From positions 8,246 through 72,245 of the forward strand of contig JBKQSL010000149.1 in NCBI GenBank assembly GCA_052143655.1: a stretch of 64,000 bases of DNA. Reading direction: 5' to 3'. The notes beneath the pieces are model-generated. The model did no database searches and was not told the origin of the DNA. It saw only the letters and a program-made list of their open reading frames with translations. A program made the position numbers and the translations under genes. Below are positions 50,719 through 58,052 of the stretch, piece by piece. Numbering within the stretch: position 1 is the stretch's first letter; the number at the start of each line of letters is the position of its first letter. The stretch is from CAVSUR01 sp052143655. GTDB taxonomy: Bacteria > Actinomycetota > Actinomycetes > Streptosporangiales > Streptosporangiaceae.

Positions 50719-53028
50719 TCAGCCGGCCCGGACGGCATAGGCGCGCTGGATCGTCTCGGTGACCGATCCGCCGGCCGCATCGCGCGCGGCGACGCGCAGC
50801 GTGACAGCGGTGCCGCCAGCCGCGGTGAAGGACAGCCGGAAGCGCCCGCGGCTGGTGCGGGTGACCGCGGCACGCCGCCAGGTGCGGCCGCCGTTGCCCG
50901 ACGCCCAGGCGGCGACGTCAGTCACGGATGCGCCGCGGGCGGGCGGCACGTGGCCGACGGCCAGCCCGATGACCTGGCGGCCCGGCGCGGTCGTGCCGTC
51001 CAGGGCCAGCCCGTGCACCTGGTAGTCCAGGTCCAGCAGCGGCTGCGCCGCGCAGCGGCGCAGGTAGCGGAACGGCGCGGTGGACTCCTCTGAGCAGTAC
51101 CACGATGGCGGGACCACGGCCTGCGGCTGGCGGCGCGTCCGCCAGGTCCATTCGGTGCTGGTGGCCGCCGACAGCGAGCCGAAGGTGGCAGGCAGCCGCG
51201 TGGACAGGTCCAGCCGGACGGCCGACCGGCGTGACGACAGCCGGACGGCAATGGCGCCGGCGCCGGAGGGATTGCCGTGCCCGACCAGCCGGCCGTCCTG
51301 GTAGACGGCATAAGAGCCGGATGTCTGGCGCGTGGTGAACGCCAGGTTGCTCAGGTGCCCCGGCTGATTGTCGCTGAACGGGGTCAGCACCAGCACCAGC
51401 TTGTTGCCGGCCCGGATCGCCGACCCGAGCGAGGGGTTCTGCGCGGCGACCAGGCCGTGCAGCAGCTGCACATCCGGCTGGGGGTGCAGCGGGTACCGGC
51501 CCCAGTCATCGGTCAGCTGCTGGCCCGCCCGGTAGCTGAAGTTCGTCGTCTCGTACTGACCGCCGGCGCCGTCGAGATCCGAGCCGATCTGGTAGTACGC
51601 GCTGTTCCAGCTGTTGTCAGGCCCGGCGGAGAAATATTCCGTCTGGCGGCCAGGAAGCCGCAGCGGCCGGTACTGGAGGTAATCCCCGTCAGCCCCGTCC
51701 TGGGTGCTGCCGCCGCCGATGAGGGTGCCGCCGCGGGAGGTGAAGTCCTGGTAGAACCGCTCGCGGACGGTGGCCAGGCTGGCCGGCCGCGCCATCAGGT
51801 GCTCCTGCGCGATGATTCCCGGGGGCCCGGCGAAAGCCAGGTTATAGCCGTAGGACATCCCCGCCGCAGTCTGCGGCGAATTCTGCAGGTCCTCGAAATA
51901 AGCGCGCAGCGTGCCCACGCTAGGCCGGCGAGCGGTGGGGCTGACCCATAGCGGGCTACCGGGCCACGTCCCCGCGATGAAGGTGACGGGCGGGCCATGC
52001 CGCCCGGTCCGGAGGATACTGAGCATCAAGACGCCGAGCACGGACGGCCGGGGCGTGCTGGCGCCCGCCAGCTTGATGGAGGCTGACCGCTCGGCCATAT
52101 GCACGGTGGCATGGTGGCCGTGCACGGTGAACTGGGGCAGCACGACCGTGTGCTCTCTGCTGCGGGTGCTGCTGAGCTGGCGGTAGAAGTCGCCGACGGC
52201 CCAGTAATGGCCAGCCGGGACGCTGAACCGGGCGATGCCGTGATAGAAGAAGCTCAAGTTCTCGATCGGGTCACCGAACCGGTTGGAGTTGTCGACGTTC
52301 AGTACGAACACCACGTCGCCGGTGTCGGGCCGGCCGTGCAGATCGGTGGCGGTGACCGTGAGCGTGTGCAGCCGGAAGCCGGGGCGCGGGCGGACCGCCG
52401 TCCTGGCGCCGGGCAGGGCGATGGTCAGGCCGGAGGCGAACAGGCCGCCGGCGCCGTAGCTGGCCCGGGAATGGTCGGCGGCGTACTGGCGGGCCAGCGC
52501 GGTGCCGAAGACCCGGGCCGAGGCGGCGGTGAGGTAGCCGCTGGCGGCGCCGGGGCGGGTGCGAGTGATCGTGATGCCGGGCAGCCGCGGGCGCCGTCCG
52601 CTGAAGGTCAGCCGGACGGGCAGGCGGCTGCCGGTCTCGGCCCGGGCCAGCGCCGCCGCGTCGAACAAGCTGGGGTCCAGGCCGTGACCGAGGTAGGGCA
52701 GCGCATCGGCCGGAAGCCAGTAGGCCCGGCCGGCCGCCCGCAGGCCCAGCAGGCCGCCGGTGGCGCCGGGACGGGCCAGCAGGCTCACCGCCGGGCCACC
52801 GGGCCCGGGACGGACGGCCAGCTGGTCGCCGTTGATCATCAGCACCCGCTGGCCAGGCGGAGAGCCAGCGGCCATCGGCTCTGCTGGCGCTGCGCCGTCG
52901 CGGGTCAATCCGGTGCCGGTCAGGGCGACAGCCCGGTGCCGGGCCATCGCCCCGGCCCGGGCGGGAGCCGGATGCGCGATCAGCCCCGGCGCGGCGGCGG
53001 CGGCAGTCAGTGCCAGCGCCGCCACCAT
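50719..53028 (-). CDS. Large secreted protein, paralogue of the 48131 gene (A)
   Basis: Exoprotein of 769 residues from ATG 53028. It shares long blocks with its neighbour: LPADALPYLGHGLDPSLF, RLPVRLTFSGRRPRLPGI, FGDPIENLSFFYHGIARF, YPLHPQPDVQLLHG, PFSDNQPGH, WTWRTRRQP..VPPSW, and the tail domain GNGGRTWRRAAV. As in the neighbour, an S8-like propeptide runs directly into the tail region with no catalytic domain between GLTIALPG and LHTLTVTATD. The 5' end is abnormal: a strong GAGGAG and ATG at 53089 lie in another frame, offset by one base from this ORF, and the hydrophobic signal starts abruptly at 53028. A frameshift in the C-rich signal-peptide region is likely. Confidence 0.72.
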   Translation of the reverse strand: MVAALALTAAAAAPGLIAHPAPARAGAMARHRAVALTGTGLTRDGAAPAEPMAAGSPPGQRVLMINGDQLAVRPGPGGPAVSLLARPGATGGLLGLRAAGRAYWLPADALPYLGHGLDPSLFDAAALARAETGSRLPVRLTFSGRRPRLPGITITRTRPGAASGYLTAASARVFGTALARQYAADHSRASYGAGGLFASGLTIALPGARTAVRPRPGFRLHTLTVTATDLHGRPDTGDVVFVLNVDNSNRFGDPIENLSFFYHGIARFSVPAGHYWAVGDFYRQLSSTRSREHTVVLPQFTVHGHHATVHMAERSASIKLAGASTPRPSVLGVLMLSILRTGRHGPPVTFIAGTWPGSPLWVSPTARRPSVGTLRAYFEDLQNSPQTAAGMSYGYNLAFAGPPGIIAQEHLMARPASLATVRERFYQDFTSRGGTLIGGGSTQDGADGDYLQYRPLRLPGRQTEYFSAGPDNSWNSAYYQIGSDLDGAGGQYETTNFSYRAGQQLTDDWGRYPLHPQPDVQLLHGLVAAQNPSLGSAIRAGNKLVLVLTPFSDNQPGHLSNLAFTTRQTSGSYAVYQDGRLVGHGNPSGAGAIAVRLSSRRSAVRLDLSTRLPATFGSLSAATSTEWTWRTRRQPQAVVPPSWYCSEESTAPFRYLRRCAAQPLLDLDYQVHGLALDGTTAPGRQVIGLAVGHVPPARGASVTDVAAWASGNGGRTWRRAAVTRTSRGRFRLSFTAAGGTAVTLRVAARDAAGGSVTETIQRAYAVRAG

Positions 53029-53089
53029 CGCGGCCGGGCGGGCGGGCCGGGGGAGGGCGGACAGCGGGCGGGGACAGCAGACGGTGCAT

Positions 53090-53489
53090 GCAGTCTCCTC
53101 GGTCGGCGCGCGCCAGGCGCGCGCGGGCGGGCTCGCTCAGGTGCGCGCCGCAACGGCGCGCTGGTGGCCGTGCCAGCCTGCGGGGTCCGGCGCGGCAGGC
53201 CGTACCTGTGTTCTCACCGGCTTCCATTCGCACGGGGTCGGGTCACCTGGTATTGCCCGGTGCGCCACGTCCGGTTCCCGCCCAGGCCCGGTTCATCGAC
53301 GGCCGAGATCGCTTCACCCGACATGACGAGCGCGCAGCCGCGAAAGTTGCGTCCGGGTCGGCGCAGATTTTCACCAGAGCGCCGGACTGGCCGGATACCT
53401 GCGGTTATGCCAGGGCGGCAACCGTGAAGCTCACGACCCCTGCGGCCAGTACGGCGGCGGGCCGGCCGCCGCGCTGGCCAGGAAGCGGG
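53090..53489. other. Gap between exoprotein A and DUF3866 genes
   Basis: Four hundred bases with no recognised gene. It includes the 5' leader of exoprotein A, with a nearly perfect GC palindrome (arms 53106-53114 and 53116-53124), and the downstream side of the DUF3866 gene. Overlapping open frames are Arg/Ala-rich shadows. Confidence 0.45.
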
Positions 53490-54596
53490 TCAGGTTCCGG
53501 CGGCCAGGCGAGCGGCGTGCCGGCCGGCCGCTGCGGCGGCGAGGAAGTAAGCAGGGTCGGCGGACAGGCCGCGGCCCATCGTGGACAGCCGCACCGGGCA
53601 CTGCGCCAGCGCGTCGGCCAGCCCGGTCACGTCCACTCCGACCAGGCGGTGCCGGGCCGCCAGCGGCCCGGCCTGCCCGGCCACCAGGGCGCCGAACTCG
53701 CCGGGCAGTGCCGGCACCACCACATCCGCGGCCGCGAGGGCCACCCGGCCGTAGGCGGTCAGGCTGTGATGCGACACGCCGTAGTGCCGCTCGCGCGGAT
53801 CGGCGTCGCTGACCCGCAGCGCCGCGACCGGCCTGCCGCCGAGCACGGCGGCAGCGTTGACCGCCTCGCCCGCCGCCACCCCGGAGAACCCCCACCGGGT
53901 GCCGGTGCCCAGGTTGCCCGGCCCCTGCGTCACCACCGCGACCGGCGCGCCCAGCACGTGCCGGGCCGCCAGCAGGCCGCTGTGCACGGTGACCGCCTCC
54001 AGGTCGCCGCCGAACGCCTGGCCCACGGTGATCACCCCGGCCAGCCAGCCGGCTGCGCGCAGCGCCGCGGTCGTGCGCGAGAACCAGGCCGGCAGCGCAC
54101 CGCCGTCGGACATCACGTAGGCCGCGCGCCCGGCCGTACCGGGCGGCGATCCCGGGCTGGCACCGGACCCTTGTTCCGCATAGCAGCCCGCCAGGATCGC
54201 GGGCAGGGCCGAATGCAGGTCGGCCACCACCACCGGCATCCCGGCCAGGTCGTCGGCGTCGCGCAGTGCCTCGTAGTGCGGCGAGCCGGGCTCGTCGGCG
54301 CCCGGCACCGTCGCCTGCAGCGGGGTGTACCGGGCCTTGACCAGGTGGCCAGGCCCGGCCGGGTCCGGCGGCAGCCGTCCCGGTATCGCCACGACCAGCG
54401 CGTATCCGCCGGTGCCCAGGCCCATCTCCAGGGCGGTCGCGTTGAGCAGGACCTCGTCGCCCGGCTCGGGCGCGCCGGTCAGCGCGGGGTAGGCCAGGGC
54501 CGGCACGGCCGACCCGCCGACCTGCACCTCGACCTCGACCGCGCCGTCCCACTGCCGCGCCAGCGAGGAAACCACGCCAGTTCGCCACCTGATCAC
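53490..54596 (-). CDS. DUF3866 family protein
   Basis: Protein of 368 residues. The start IRWRTGVVSSLARQWDGAVE and core LLNATALEMGLGTGGYALVVAIPG, the LQATVPGADEPGSPH block, VTQGPGNLGTGTRWGFSGVAAGEAVNAAA and HYGVSHHSLTAYGRVA are typical of DUF3866, a family found beside pafBC in many actinobacteria and of unknown function. The Gly-rich GPGNLGTGT stretch suggests a nucleotide or phosphate site. GTG 54596 has TACCCT (54608-54603) 6 nt upstream, so the mRNA is probably leaderless. The frame is open to 54653 but that part overlaps the pafB promoter side. It is divergent from pafB. Confidence 0.88.
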   Translation of the reverse strand: MIRWRTGVVSSLARQWDGAVEVEVQVGGSAVPALAYPALTGAPEPGDEVLLNATALEMGLGTGGYALVVAIPGRLPPDPAGPGHLVKARYTPLQATVPGADEPGSPHYEALRDADDLAGMPVVVADLHSALPAILAGCYAEQGSGASPGSPPGTAGRAAYVMSDGGALPAWFSRTTAALRAAGWLAGVITVGQAFGGDLEAVTVHSGLLAARHVLGAPVAVVTQGPGNLGTGTRWGFSGVAAGEAVNAAAVLGGRPVAALRVSDADPRERHYGVSHHSLTAYGRVALAAADVVVPALPGEFGALVAGQAGPLAARHRLVGVDVTGLADALAQCPVRLSTMGRGLSADPAYFLAAAAAGRHAARLAAGT

Positions 54597-54652
54597 TCCG
54601 GCAGGGTAGCGTCGATGCCGCAAGCCGGCGCGCGACCGGGAAAGGAGCCGCA

Positions 54653-55606
54653 ATGTCCCGGCGGAAGACCGAGCGGCTGCTCAGCCTGGTGGTCTGCCTG
54701 CTGTCCGCGCGGCGGTACCTGACCGCCAACCAGATCCGCGAGGCGGTGCCCGGTTACCCGGAATCCTTCGACGCGTTCAAGCGGATGTTCGAGCGGGACA
54801 AGGACGAGCTGCGCGAGCTGGGCATCCCGCTGGAGACGGGAATGAACTCGGCGCTGGACGACGAGGTCGGCTACCGGATCTCCCAGCAGGAGTACATGCT
54901 GCCCGACATCCGGCTGGAGCCCGACGAGGCCGCCGTGCTCGGCCTGGCCGCGCGGGTCTGGCGCCGGGCCGAGCTGTCCGGCGCGGCCGCCGGGGCGCTG
55001 CTGAAGCTGCGGGCCGCCGGGATCGACACCGAGGACTCGCTGCAGCCCGGCATCGAGCCGCGGCTGCAGACGCCGGACGCCGCGTTCGGCCCGCTGTGGG
55101 AGGCGGTGCGGGACGGCAGGCCGGTCTCGTTCGGCTACCAGGCAGCCGGCCGCAGCGAGTCCCGGCAGCGGCACCTGGAGCCGTGGGGAGTGGTCAGCCG
55201 CAACGGCCGCTGGTACGTGGCCGGCTTCGACACCGACCGGGGCGAGGAACGGGTGTTCCGGCTCAGCCGGATCACCGGCCCGGTCTCCTTCACCGGCCGG
55301 CCGGGCACGGTCAGCGTCCCGTCCGGGACGGACGTGCGGCAGTCCGTCCGGGCGTGGGATGTGCAGCCGCCGCGGCAGCGGACGGCGCTGCTGCGGGTCC
55401 ACGCGGGTGCCGGGAACGGGCTGCGCCAGCACGCTTCGTCGGTGCGGCCCGCGCCAGAGCCCGGCTGGGACCTGGTCGAGACGGCGTTCTCCGACGAGGC
55501 CTGGTACTGCGAGCACCTGGCGTCGTTCGGCGCTGACGTCGTGGTAGTCGAGCCGGCCGACCTGGCCGACGCGGTCATCACCCGGCTGAAGGGGGTGCTG
55601 GCATGA
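54653..55606 (+). CDS. pafB: WYL-domain regulator PafB
   Basis: Transcription factor subunit of 317 residues. The N-terminal winged helix starts SRRKTERLLSLVVCLLSARR and includes SFDAFKRMFERDKDELRELG; the WYL domain (about 140-235) has RHLEPWGVVSRNGRWYVAGFD and RVFRLSRITG. PafB works with PafC; in mycobacteria the pair activates the LexA-independent DNA damage response and was named for its place beside pafA. ATG 54653 has AAAGGAG. The end overlaps pafC (ATGA). Confidence 0.95.
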   Translation: MSRRKTERLLSLVVCLLSARRYLTANQIREAVPGYPESFDAFKRMFERDKDELRELGIPLETGMNSALDDEVGYRISQQEYMLPDIRLEPDEAAVLGLAARVWRRAELSGAAAGALLKLRAAGIDTEDSLQPGIEPRLQTPDAAFGPLWEAVRDGRPVSFGYQAAGRSESRQRHLEPWGVVSRNGRWYVAGFDTDRGEERVFRLSRITGPVSFTGRPGTVSVPSGTDVRQSVRAWDVQPPRQRTALLRVHAGAGNGLRQHASSVRPAPEPGWDLVETAFSDEAWYCEHLASFGADVVVVEPADLADAVITRLKGVLA

Positions 55607-56589
55607 CCCAGGGCGCCCGGGCCGGCGTGACCGCGGCCACCGCCACCGAGCGGCTGCAGCGGCTGCTTGCCCTCGTCCCCTACGTGGTCAGCCGGAAGAC
55701 GGTCGGCCTGGCCGAGACCGCCGCGGCGTTCGGGATCAGCGAGCAGCAGCTTGTCGACGACCTCAACATGCTCTGGTGCGTGGAGCTGCGCTCCCCGGAC
55801 CCGTACTGCCCGATCGACCTGTCCTACGAGGGCGGCGAGATCGTGGTCAGCCAGGCCGAGTCGATCGGCCGGCCGCTGCGGCTGGGCGCCGATGAGGCCA
55901 GCGCGCTGCTGGTGGCGCTGCGGATGCTGGCCGATGTGCCCGGGCTGTCAGACCGCTCGGCGCTGTCGCGGACGATCGCCAAGCTGGAGGCCGCGGCGGG
56001 GACTGCGGCGGCCGCCAGCACCCAGGTGGCCGTGCAGCTGACCAGTCACGTCAGTGACGACCTGCTGGCCGAGGTGACCGACGCGGTCAGCCGGCGGCGG
56101 CGGATGCACCTGTCCTACTACGTGCCCGGCCGTGATGAGGCCACCGAGCGGGACGTCGACCCGATGCGGCTGCTGGTCGTGGACGGCCGGACCTACCTGG
56201 AAGCCTGGTGCCGCCGGGCGCGGGACGTGCGGCTGTTCCGGCTGGACCGGATGCTGGCGCTGACCGTCCTGGACCTGCCCGCCGAGGTGCCGGCCGCGGC
56301 GCGGCCGGTCGACGTGGACTCCGGGCTGTTCCGGCCGTCGGACGCCGACGTGCACGTGGTGCTGGAGCTGACCCCGGCCGGGCGGTGGGTGGCCGAGTAC
56401 TACCCGTGCGAGGAAATCACCGACCTGGGCGAGGGCCGGCTGCGGGTCAGCCTGCGGACCCCCGACACCCAGTGGGTGCGGCGGCTCGCGCTGCGCCTTG
56501 GTGCCGACGGCAAGGTGATTGCCCCGCCCGAGCTCGCCGACCGGGTTCGCGAGGACGCCGCCGCCGCGCTGGCCCAGTACGGCGGCTAG
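55603..56589 (+). CDS. pafC: WYL-domain regulator PafC
   Basis: Second subunit, 328 residues. The helix-turn-helix region (LALVPYVVSRKTVGLAETAAAF, ISEQQLVDDLNMLW) is followed by a WYL domain (about 160-235: RRRMHLSYYVPGRDEATERD, RTYLEAWCRRARDVRLFRLDR) and a C-terminal extension. It is translationally coupled to pafB by a 4-base overlap, fitting their action as a complex. Confidence 0.95.
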   Translation: MTQGARAGVTAATATERLQRLLALVPYVVSRKTVGLAETAAAFGISEQQLVDDLNMLWCVELRSPDPYCPIDLSYEGGEIVVSQAESIGRPLRLGADEASALLVALRMLADVPGLSDRSALSRTIAKLEAAAGTAAAASTQVAVQLTSHVSDDLLAEVTDAVSRRRRMHLSYYVPGRDEATERDVDPMRLLVVDGRTYLEAWCRRARDVRLFRLDRMLALTVLDLPAEVPAAARPVDVDSGLFRPSDADVHVVLELTPAGRWVAEYYPCEEITDLGEGRLRVSLRTPDTQWVRRLALRLGADGKVIAPPELADRVREDAAAALAQYGG

Positions 56590-56689
56590 CCCAGCGCGGC
56601 TCGGTACGGCGGGTGCCGGCGGGTCCGGATGTAGACTGCTGAACTGGGCAGGGGCCGCGTGCGGCTTACCCGACTGACTGGGGACTGAA

Positions 56690-57064
56690 ATGTTTGATGC
56701 TAGCCCATGGCACATCATCATCCTGCTGATAGTGGTCCTGCTGCTGTTCGGCTCGACCCGGCTGCCCGGTGCCGCCGAGTCTCTCGGCAAGTCCATGCGC
56801 ATCTTCAAGCGCGAGATGAAGGACATGCACGACGACGACAAGAAGCCCGCGCAGGCGGACGCGCCCGTCGTCACCCAGGCCGGCGTCCTGCCGCCCGCTT
56901 CCCAGCAGCTGCCCACGCCGCCTGCCGACGCCACCCAGCAGCAGCTCGCCGAGCTGCAGCGGCAGCTCGCCGAGCTGCAGCGCCAGTCGTCGGCCGCCAG
57001 CGGCACCCAGCCGGCCGCCAGCGGCGCTCAGGCCGCTGACACGCCGCGCGACCAGGCCTTCTGA
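56690..57064 (+). CDS. tatA: Sec-independent translocase subunit TatA
   Basis: Protein of 124 residues with one N-terminal membrane segment (WHIIILLIVVLLLFGSTRLPG) and an amphipathic helix (AESLGKSMRIFKREMKDM), the TatA layout. The C-terminal tail is Gln/Ala/Pro-rich, with a 21-bp direct duplication (56942-56962 and 56963-56983) encoding two QLAELQR heptads, a short coiled coil. ATG 56690 follows TGGGGACTGAA. It forms the pore of the twin-arginine export system with TatC, 12 bp downstream. Confidence 0.94.
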   Translation: MFDASPWHIIILLIVVLLLFGSTRLPGAAESLGKSMRIFKREMKDMHDDDKKPAQADAPVVTQAGVLPPASQQLPTPPADATQQQLAELQRQLAELQRQSSAASGTQPAASGAQAADTPRDQAF

Positions 57065-57076
57065 GTCACCGCCCAG

Positions 57077-58021
57077 ATGCCCGTGTCGGACGACGGCCCC
57101 GGCCCGGCGGGACGGCGGTGGATCCGGCTGCCGCGCGGCCCGGTCGCGAGCAACCCCGACGGCCGGATGCCGCTGCTCGATCACCTGCGCGAGCTGCGCA
57201 GCCGCCTGTTCAAAGCGGTGCTGTTCATCACCATCGGGTCGGTCATCGGCTGGTTCGTCTATCCCTACGTCTGGCACTTCATCGAAGCGCCGTACTGCCG
57301 GCTGCCGCAGTCCCGGGCGGCCGCCGCACTGGCCGGGCATGTCCAGGCGCACTCCTGCCATCTGTTCGTGACCGGCATCTTCGACGGGTTCTTCCTGCGC
57401 ATCCAGGTCACGATCATCACCGGCGTCATCCTGTCCTCGCCGTTCTGGCTGTACCAGCTGTGGGCGTTCATCGCCCCGGGCCTGTACGCGCGGGAACGGC
57501 GCTGGGCCTATTTCTTCGCCGGGTCGGCCATTCCGCTGTTCGCGATCGGCGGCACGATCGCCTACTTCGCGATGACCAAGGGCCTGCGGTTCCTGCTGGC
57601 CATGGTGCCGGCCGGCGTCACCCCGATCATCACGATCAACACCTACCTGAGCTACGCGCTGGCGATGCTGGCGATCTTCGGGCTGGCGTTCGAGCTGCCG
57701 CTGGTGTTCGTGCTGCTGAACCTGGCCCGGGTGCTGACCCACGAGCGGTTCCGCAAGTGGCGGCGGATGATCATTTTCCTGGTGTTCGCGTTCGCCGCCG
57801 TGTTCACGCCGAGCCCGGACCCGATCAGCATGCTGCTGCTCGCGGTGCCCTGCGTGATCCTGGTCGAGGTGGCCGAGGTCTTCATCTACGTGCATGACCG
57901 GCGCCGGGCCCGGCAGCTGCCGGGCTACCCGGGCCTGTCGGTGGAGGGGCACGAGCTGGTCGCCGAGGACCTGACCGGCCAGGCGCAGGACAACACCCCC
58001 GCCGGGCCGGGCGCCCGCTGA
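57077..58021 (+). CDS. tatC: Sec-independent translocase subunit TatC
   Basis: Protein of 314 residues with six membrane segments. The N-terminal signal-binding region MPLLDHLRELRSRLFKAV is the TatC hallmark, and PFWLYQLWAFIAPGLYARERR carries the conserved loop. A periplasmic loop of about 30 residues (YCRLPQSRAAAALAGHVQAHSC) contains two cysteines. The cytoplasmic tail is hydrophilic. TatC recognises twin-arginine signal peptides of folded exported proteins. Confidence 0.96.
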   Translation: MPVSDDGPGPAGRRWIRLPRGPVASNPDGRMPLLDHLRELRSRLFKAVLFITIGSVIGWFVYPYVWHFIEAPYCRLPQSRAAAALAGHVQAHSCHLFVTGIFDGFFLRIQVTIITGVILSSPFWLYQLWAFIAPGLYARERRWAYFFAGSAIPLFAIGGTIAYFAMTKGLRFLLAMVPAGVTPIITINTYLSYALAMLAIFGLAFELPLVFVLLNLARVLTHERFRKWRRMIIFLVFAFAAVFTPSPDPISMLLLAVPCVILVEVAEVFIYVHDRRRARQLPGYPGLSVEGHELVAEDLTGQAQDNTPAGPGAR

Positions 58022-58052
58022 CGACACTCGCGCGGCGCATACCCTGGAGCGC

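Noticed and set aside
53101..53125. GC palindrome in the leader of exoprotein A taken as a terminator
   Set aside because: It lies upstream of a start, its arms are alternating GC that is self-complementary in many registers, and the only loop is one base; significance is doubtful.
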